The notes below the pieces were generated by a model. That model saw only the letters and a list, made by a program, of their open reading frames with translations. It was not told the DNA's origin and searched no databases. Source: Halanaerobiales bacterium (GTDB lineage Bacteria; Bacillota_F; Halanaerobiia; DY22613). From it: a stretch of DNA of 20,219 nt. The position numbers and the translations under genes were made by a program. The stretch lies in the NCBI GenBank assembly GCA_023128035.1, contig JAGMES010000079.1, positions 1 to 20,219 on the forward strand, given 5' to 3'. The first letter of the stretch is position 1; each line of letters starts with the position of its first letter. Shown here piece after piece: positions 1-9,100 of the stretch.

Positions 1-1
1 A

Positions 2-171
2 ATTTCAGCCTATGAAGACACCTCCGCAGGTGAGGACGAAATAAATTTAAATTTTGAATACTGTACTAAGCTATTTAAAAGAGAAACTGTAGAAAGATTG
101 ACATCGCACTTTAGAAATATACTCAAAGCAGTAACAGCAAATGCAGATATTAAAATAAGTGATATAGAAAT
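2..171 (+). other. C-terminal end of a condensation domain (C1, truncated by window edge)
   Basis: The first codons read ISAYEDTSAGEDEINLNFEY, then CTKLFKRETVERL and a short helix ending in SDIEML. This aligns with the last part of C2 (NFEYCTKLFKRETIERM, 3255-3370) and of C5 (FEYCTKLFKQETIERL). The catalytic HHxxxDG is outside the window, so the stereochemical type (LCL, DCL or dual) cannot be told. Its presence shows that module 1 is an elongation module and that at least one residue precedes it. Confidence 0.9.
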
Positions 172-3100
172 GCTTAACAAAGAAGAAAAGGATCAAATTC
201 TTTGCGATTTTAATAGCACTTATGTAGATTACCCGAGAGATAAAACAATACATAATTTATTTGAAGAAAAAGTAAAGAATATACCAGATAATACTGCAGT
301 AGCATCGCGTAGGCGCGCAGGAGAAATGAAACTAACCTATAAAGAATTAAATGAAAAAGCAAATCAATTAGCTAGAACCTTAAGAGAAAATGGAGTGAAC
401 GCAGATAGCATAGTTGGAATATCAGTAAACCGTTCTTTTGAGATGATGATTGGGATATTAGGAATACTTAAAGCAGGTGGTGCTTATCTACCCATAAATC
501 CTGATTACCCTGAGGAACGCTTCGGGTATATGCTTAAAGATAGCGGTGCAGATATTTTATTGACACATGAGTATTTGGTAAATGAAGTTCCATTTAGAGG
601 TCAAATAATTGCGTTAGAGGATGAACAAATATATCATAAAGCAAGCTCAAATTTAGAACCTATTAAGAATTCGCAAGGTTTGGCGTATATCATCTATACT
701 TCTGGCTCTACTGGAAAACCTAAAGGGGTTATGGTATCTCACAAGGCTCTAAATAATTTCCTATGTAATATATATAGTAGCTTTGGAGAGAATGTGGGGA
801 TAAAAGATAATTGCCTGAGTTTGACTAATATCTCCTTTGACGTAAGTATATGTGAAATATTTATGCCTCTAGTTTTTGGAGCCACTCTAGTGCTTTATAA
901 CAATGAAATGATACTAGATATTCATAATTTGGTTAGAACTATTGCAGATAAAGAGATAACCTTTGCTTATATCCCTCCAACTATATTAAAAGAGGTTTAT
1001 GAACGATTAAGCAATGAAGAAGTCAAACTTAACAAAATGCTGGTAGGGGTAGAGCCAATTAAGGATTATGTATTAGAAGACTATCTGAAATTAAATGAGA
1101 ATATGCAAATCATAAACGGCTATGGTCCTACAGAAGCTACAATCTGCACAACGTTCTATAAATATGGTCAAACAGCACCCGTAGGTAGAAATGTTCCAAT
1201 AGGTAAGCCTCTGGCTAATACACAAATATATATACTGGATCAATACTCAAATCTTGTGCCTAAGGGCGTTGTGGGAGAATTGTGTATCTCCGGAGATGGT
1301 TTAGCAGAAGGCTATATAAACAGAGAAGATTTGACAGCAGAAAAATTTGTACCGAACCCTTTTATAGCTGGTATGAAAATGTACAAAACTGGAGATATGG
1401 CGCGATTATTAACTGATGGGAATATCGAATTTTTGGGAAGAATAGATCATCAAGTGAAGATACGTGGATATAGAATAGAACTAGGAGAGATCGAAAGTCA
1501 GTTGTTAAATTATAATCCAATCAAAGAAGCAATAGTGGTAGATCAAGAAGATAAAAATGGATCAAAATATCTTTGTGCATATGTTGTTTCAGAAAAAGAA
1601 GTAAAGGTAGGGGACTTCACTCCGAAGGAGTTGAGAGAATTTCTATTAATAAGTTTACCAGAATACATGATCCCATCATATTTTGTACAATTAGATCAAA
1701 TGCCATTAACTGCAAATGGTAAGATTGATCGAAAAGCACTTCCTGAACTTGAAGGTAAAATTGTAGTAGGAACTGAATATGAAGCACCACGAAATGCAAC
1801 AGAAGAAAAATTGGTAGATATATGGGGAGAGGTTTTAGGAGCGGTATTAGGAATTAAGAAAGTAGGTATTAATGATAACTTCTTTGAATTGGGAGGACAT
1901 TCTTTAAAGGCAACAATATTGGTAGCTAAAATGCATAAAGCACTGAATGTGGAAGTACCATTAAATGAGATATTTAAAAGACCAACTATAAAAGGAATAA
2001 GCGAATATATTAAAAATGCAACAAAAACAGCATATATAGCAATAGAAAAAGTAGAGTCTGCAGGTTATTATGAAGTGTCTTCAGCACAGAAGAGAATGTA
2101 TATGCTCCAACAGTTCGATTTGAGCAGTACAAATTATAATATGCCAGGTGTACTGGAAGTAGAAGGAATTCTAAATATTGAAAGAGTAGAAAAAGCTTTC
2201 TATGAACTTATAAGAAGACATGAAAGTATAAGAACTTCCTTTGAAACTATCGAAGATAAAGTAATACAAAAAGTAAATTCGTACACACATGTAGAAGCAA
2301 AGTTTAAAGTAGATTATTTAAACAAAACAGATAAAGCTATAGAAGAAGTATTAAACGAGTTTGTGACCTCTTTTGACTTAACTAAAGCACCTTTATTTAG
2401 AGTAGGAGTAATGAAATTACAAGAAGATAAACATATACTTTTGTTTGATATGCACCATATAATATCTGATGGAATATCTATGGGTATATTTATAAATGAA
2501 TTTGCAAAATTCTATGAAGGTAAAGAATTAGACAAGTTAAGAATTCAATACAAGGATTTTGCTAAATGGCAAAATAATCTACTAAGATCGGATATTATGA
2601 AAAAACAAGAAGAATATTGGATAAGTAGATTTAGTAACCCCATTCAGAATGATGGGCAAGTGCCAGTATTAAATATGCCAACAGACTATCCAAGACCAAC
2701 CATTCAAAGATTTGCAGGAGACAGTATAAGCTTTAAATTAGATAAGAACCTTACACAGGATCTAAAGAGGATTGCCAAAGAAACTGGTAGTACAATGTAT
2801 ATGGTACTTCTATCAGGGGTGAATATCTTATTGTCCAAATATAGTGGTCAAGAAGATATAATCGTTGGAAGTCCAATAGCGGGTAGACCACATGCAGATC
2901 TAGCAAAAATTATCGGAATGTTTGTAAACACTCTTGCAATGAGAAATAATCCAGACGGAAATAAGACTTATGAAGAATTTCTAAAGGAAGTAAAAGAAAA
3001 TTCATTAAAAGCATATGAAAATCAGGATTATCAATTTGAAGAGTTAGTAGAACAGTTAGATTTAAGCAGGGATATGAGTCGAAATCCATTGTTTGATGTA

Positions 3101-6100
3101 ATGTTTACTATGCAAAACTTTAATAATGGAGAATTGAAAATTGAGAATTTAGAATTCAAACCATTTAATTATGATCAGAAAATATCGAAATTTGATTTAA
3201 CAATAGCTGCAAGTGAAGGTGTGAGTACTGACGAAGCTGAAGAAATTATTTTAAACTTTGAATATTGTACTAAGTTATTTAAGAGAGAAACTATAGAACG
3301 GATGAAAGCTCACCTTACAAACATATTTAAGATAGTCACAGTAAATACAGAGGTTAAATTAAGTGAAATAGATGTACTTACTAAAGAAGAAAGAGATATG
3401 ATTCTATATGACATTAATAACACCTATACAGATTATCCAAGAAATAAGACACTACAGGATTTATTTGAAGAACATGTAGAAAGAACCCCAAATCATATAG
3501 CTGTAGTATTTAAAGAAAAGAATTTAACTTATAAAGAGCTTAATGAAAGATCTAACTCTCTAGCAAATATTTTAAGAGTAAATGGAGTAAAAGAGGATAC
3601 TGTTATAGGAATAATAGCTAAAAAATCATTAGAGGTAATCGTTGGGGTTATGGCGATATTAAAAGCAGGAGGAGCATATCTTCCAATAGATCTAGAGTAT
3701 CCAGAAAATCGAATAAATTATATGTTAGAAGATAGTTCAGTAAAAATACTATTAACTCTGGGGGATTTAAGAAAAGATATTGATTTTAATGGTAATACAA
3801 TTGACGTTTTGGATGAAACACTCTATTCAGGAAAACAAAACAATCTAGAAAACATAAACACTCCAGAAAGTTTAGCTTATGTAATTTATACATCAGGTTC
3901 TACAGGTAAACCTAAAGGGGTTATGATAGAACACAGAAATGTAGCAAGGCTTATAAAAAGTACGAATTATGTCCAATTTGCAGATGGAGATAAAATGTTA
4001 CAAACCGGAACTTTAGCATTTGATGCCTCTATTTTTGAGGTCTGGGGAGCATTATTAAATGGTTTAGAACTTCATTTGGCCAGCAAAGATTTAATTCTAA
4101 AAACTGAAGCGATGGAAAAATATTTAGTAGATAACCAAATCAGTACAGTATTATTCACTACACCTTTATTTAACTTAATGGCAGAAGAAAAAGTAGAGAT
4201 GTTTAAACCACTTAAATATCTCTTTATTGGAGGAGATGTTATTTCTCCAAAACATGTCAATAAGGTGAAAAAAGTGTGCAATCTTAATATTGTTAATTTA
4301 TATGGACCAACAGAAAATACTACTGTCTCAACGTATTTTGCTGTAGATCAAGAAGATGCTTCAAATATCCCAATCGGTAAACCGATCAGTAACTCAACAA
4401 CATATATCCTTGATCAATATAACAATCTAAGCCCCATCGGAGTACACGGAGAATTACATGTTGGAGGAGATGGACTCGCCAGAGGTTATGTAAATAATTC
4501 AGAACTGACAGCAGAAAAGTTTATAGAAAATCCATTTATTCCTGGAGATAAAATCTATCGAACAGGAGATTTGGTGAGATTACTTTCTGATGGAAATATT
4601 GAGTTTCTAGGAAGAATTGACAATCAAGTAAAGATTAGAGGCTTTAGAATTGAAATTGGAGAGATCGAAAATAGTATTTTAAATTATGATGGAATCAAAG
4701 AAGCTATAGTAATTGATCAGAAAGATAAAAATGGAAATAAATATTTATCTGCATATGTAGTAGCTAATCAAGAAATATCAGTTGAAGATTTAAGGAAAAA
4801 TCTATCCAATAGTCTTCCAGATTACATGATTCCAGCACATTTTATGCAGCTAGAAAGAATGCCATTGACTAAAAATGGAAAAGTAGATAGAAAAGCTTTA
4901 CCAGAGCCAGAAGGAAATATATTAACTGGAGTAGAGTATGTAGCTCCTAGAAATGAAGTAGAAGAGAAGGTAGCTTTAATATGGAGTGAAGTTTTAGGAG
5001 TAGAGAAAGTAGGAATAAACGATAGTTTCTTCAGTCTAGGCGGTGATTCGATTAAATCAATACAAGTAGCTTCTAGGCTGAATAATTACGGGTTGAAATT
5101 GGAAATCAATGATCTCTTCAAGCATCGCTGTATAAGTGAATTAAGCAGTTATATCAAAAATACAAACAGTACTGCCGAGCAAGGAATCGTAGAAGGAGAA
5201 GTAAAACTTACCCCAATACAAGTATGGTTTTTCGAACAGAAATTTACAGATATGCATCATTTCAATCACTCGGTCATGCTTCACAACAGAGAAGGTTTTG
5301 ACAATGATGCTTTAAGAAAGGCATTCACAAAAATTGTGGAGCATCATGATGCCCTGAGAATGGTATATAAATTCGAAGAAAACAGCGTAAAACAGTACAA
5401 TAGAGGCTCTAGCGACAATATGTTTGACTTGCAGATATTTGATCTGGTTGAAGAGTCAAATTATATGTTAAGAATCGAAGAAGAAGCAAATAAGATTCAA
5501 TCTAGTATTGACTTGGAAACTGGCCCTCTTATTAAATTAGGAGTGTTCAAAACAGAAGAAGGGGATCATTTACTGATAGTTATTCATCATCTTGTGGTAG
5601 ATGGGGTATCATGGAGAATCATATTTGAAGATTTGGCAACAGCATACAGCCAGGCTCAAGAAGGAAAAGAAATAAAGTTACCGCGGAAGACTCAATCATT
5701 CAAAGAATGGGCAGAAAAATTATTAACCTTTGCAAATAGTAAAGAGATTTTAGAACAGATGGGCTATTGGGAACGCCTTGAACAAATTGAAGTAAAACCT
5801 TTACCTAGAGAGAGAGAAATCCAATCAAATAAGAGAAAAGATACTAAGATATTGCCAATGGTTCTGGAAGTTGAAGATACGGAAAAACTATTAAAACATG
5901 TAAACCAGGCCTACAATACTGAAATAAATGATATATTGCTAGTAGCTCTGGGGTTAGCTGTAAAAGATTGGACAGGAGAAGATGTGATAGCTATAAGCCT
6001 TGAAGGGCATGGACGTGAGAATATTATAGAAGATGTAAATATAACTAGAACTGTAGGTTGGTTTACGTCACAATACCCTGTGATTTTTGATATGAGCAGT

Positions 6101-9100
6101 TCAGAAGATATTTCACATATCATAAAAGCAGTGAAAGAAGAGTTAAGACGGATACCAGATAAAGGAATAGGTTATGGAATTCTTAGATATCTTACTCAAA
6201 AAAGTAATCAAAAGCATAAATTATCTATGCATCCAGAAATAAGTTTAAACTACTTAGGTCAGTTTGACATGGATGTAAATACAGGCATATTTAATATTTC
6301 TAACGCGTCTACAGGTTTAGCTATGAGCTCTGAATTCGAAAGAAATCATGCTATTGACGTAAATGGAATGATTGTGGGTGGCAGTTTAAGGTTAGATTTT
6401 AGTTATAATATGCATGAATTTAGCCATGATACTGTACAGCATATAGTCGATAGTTATTCTAAAAACATTAAAAACATAATAGACCATTGTATGCAACAAC
6501 AAGAAATTGATATGAGTAAAATGAAGCAATTTGAAAAAATTTATCCATTGTCTCCAATGCAACAGGGAATGTTGTTTCACTACTTAAAAGACACGAAGAG
6601 TATAGCAAACTTCGAACAATCAGAATTACATTTGGCAGGCAATCTTGACATAGACTTATTTGAAAAGAGTCTAAACTTACTTGTTCAAAGATATGATATT
6701 TTGAGAACAAACTTTGAGTATGAAAAACTACAGATTTCAAGACAAGTTGTTTATAAAAATAAAAACCAAAAAATATATTTTGAAGATTTATCCATGTTTG
6801 AGGAAAATGAAAAGCTTTCCTATATAACTAAATTTAAAGAAATAGATTTAGAAAGAGGATTTGATTTAGCTAAAGATAACCTCATGAGAATAGCTATACT
6901 TAAAATCGATCAGGAAAATTACAAGATGATCTGGAGTTTTCATCATATAATAATGGATGGTTGGTGTCTTGGAATTATTTTCAAAGATTTGTTGATGATT
7001 TATCAAGCATTGAAAGTAGGGAAAACTGCCAATTTAAGTAAAGCATATCCGTTTAGTAGTTATATAGATTGGCTACAAAATCAGGATCAAGAAGAAGCTT
7101 TCGAATATTGGCAAAACTATCTTGAAAATTATGAGCAGCAGGCTTTACCTTTAGGATATAATATAAATTTACGAAATAGAGAATATGCAAAAAATGAACA
7201 TGTATTTAAATTTGATGGAGGTTTAGCAAGGAGTATGAAGAATATCGCAAAAAATTGTGATATTACCCTTAATACATTAATTCAGGCGCTATGGGGTATA
7301 CTCTTGCAAAAATATAACAATACAGATGATGTGGTATTTGGTGCGGTAGTTTCGGGCAGACCGCCAGAGATTCAAGGGATAGAACAGATAGTTGGCTTAT
7401 TTATAAATACTATTCCAGTGCGTGTAAGATATAAAAAAGGAGAAAGCTTTGCCGAAGTTGTGAAACATCTTCAAGAGGGTGTAGTGTTATCAAGAAAATA
7501 TGAGTACAGTTCTCTAGCGGAAATACAGTCCAACACAGCATTAAAGCAAAATCTTGTAAACAATATAGTCGTATTTGAAAATTATCCTGTAGATAAGGAA
7601 ATGAAAAATTTAGGAATTGAGAATATTGGTTTTGAAATGAAAAGTCTGGAATCCTCTGAGCAGACAAACTATGATTTTAATATAATACTTTCACCTGATG
7701 GAGATGGATTGGTAACAAAATTTAGCTATAATACTTTTGCTTATGATGCTATTTTTATTAAGAGAATGGAAGAACATTTTAAAAATGCTATCAAGGCAGT
7801 TGTAGAAAATCCAGACATATGTGTGGAAGATATAGAAATACTTAGCCATGAAGAAAAAGATCAAATTCTATGCGATTTTAATAATACTTATGCAGATTAC
7901 CCGAGAGATAAAACAATACATAAATTATTTGAAGAACAGGTTGAAAAAACCTCAGAAAACTTAGCAGTAGTATCGCGTACTTGCGAAGAAGAAAAACAAC
8001 TAACTTATAGAGAGTTAAATGAAAAAGCCAACAGTCTAGCAAACATTTTAAGAGAAAATGGAGTAAAAGAGAATATATTAGTGGGAATAATCGCTGAAAA
8101 ATCATTAGAGATGATCGTCGGGGTTATGGCAATACTTAAAGCAGGTGGAGCATATCTTCCTATAGATCCAGAGTATCCACAGGATAGAATCAAATTTATG
8201 TTAGAAGACTGTTCTGTAGACATATTACTTAAACAAGGGGAATTAGAACAAAATATTGAGCATAACTGTAATGTAATAGACATTTTAGATGAGACATTAT
8301 ATCAAATTAACAAAGAAAATTTACAAAATATAAATACCCCAAGAAGTTTAGCTTATGTAATTTATACATCAGGTTCTACAGGAAAACCAAAAGGAGTAAT
8401 GGTAGAGCATAAAAATATAGTCAGACTTGTTAAAAATCCTAATTACATCGAATTTGAGCCAGGAGATAAAATATTACAAACAGGTACTTTGGCTTTTGAC
8501 GCGTCTACTTTTGAGATTTGGGGAGCTTTATTAAATGGTTTAGAACTTCATTTGGGTTCAAAAGATCTCATATTAAGACCAGAAGAAATGGCTAAGTATC
8601 TGGTTAACAATCAGATTAGTAGTTTGTTTCTCACAACAGCTTTATTTAACGTAATGTCAGAAGAAAAACCTGATATGTTTGAGACACTTAAGTTTTTATT
8701 AACAGGTGGAGAAGCAGCATCATTTAAACATTTCAATCAGGTTAGAAGAGAATGTAAAGATTTAAAGATTGCTAATATATATGGTCCAACAGAAAATACA
8801 ACATTCTCAACTGTTTTCTTTATGAACGAGGAGTGTTCAGGAAATATTCCTATAGGTAAATTAATTAATAACACTACAGGGTATGTTGTTGATAAAAATA
8901 ATAAGTTATCTGCAATTGGAGTTTGTGGAGAGCTATGTTTAGGTGGAGATGGATTGGCTCAAGGCTATTTAAATAATCCAGAGCTTACTGCAGAAAAGTT
9001 TATCCAAAATCCATTTGTTGATAATCCTTTTGGGATTATCTTAGGAGAGAGACTATATAGAACAGGAGATTTAGTAAGATGGCTTCCAGATGGAAACATA

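Larger units (their letters stand above)
172..1745 (+). other. Adenylation domain A1, pocket code DVCYLGGICK (substrate unknown, same as A5)
   Basis: Core motifs are seen in order: LTYKELNEKANQLA (332 on), YTSGSTGKPKGV (about 695), FDVSICE (Asp235 equivalent at 839), NGYGPTEAT (about 1118), TGD, GRIDHQVKIRGYR, and NGKIDRKAL near 1717-1743 with the invariant Lys. Hand alignment to GrsA positions 235-517 gives D V C Y L G G I C K. I know no exact match for this code. Apart from Asp235 there is no charged pocket residue, which argues against a basic or acidic substrate. The code is identical to that of A5. The loop before LTY carries four extra residues (SRRR) compared with A2 and A6. Confidence 0.9.

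Noticed and set aside
98..100. TTG as the start codon of the first gene
   Set aside because: The frame is open to base 2 and the codons before it encode conserved C-domain residues (NFEYCTKLFKRET), so this is an internal Leu codon.
332..1826. The long repeat as a mobile element
   Set aside because: No transposase, terminal inverted repeats or target duplications; the block coincides with a functional A domain and keeps frame, so recombination between modules explains it.
5585..5605. The domain after T2 as an ordinary condensation domain
   Set aside because: It has the epimerase set (LGGDSIKS carrier before it, EGHGRE, NYLGQFD), and a DCL-type C domain follows directly.
9020..9040. The palindrome as a transcription terminator
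   Set aside because: It lies mid-gene, the stem is short and AT-rich, and there is no T-run after it.
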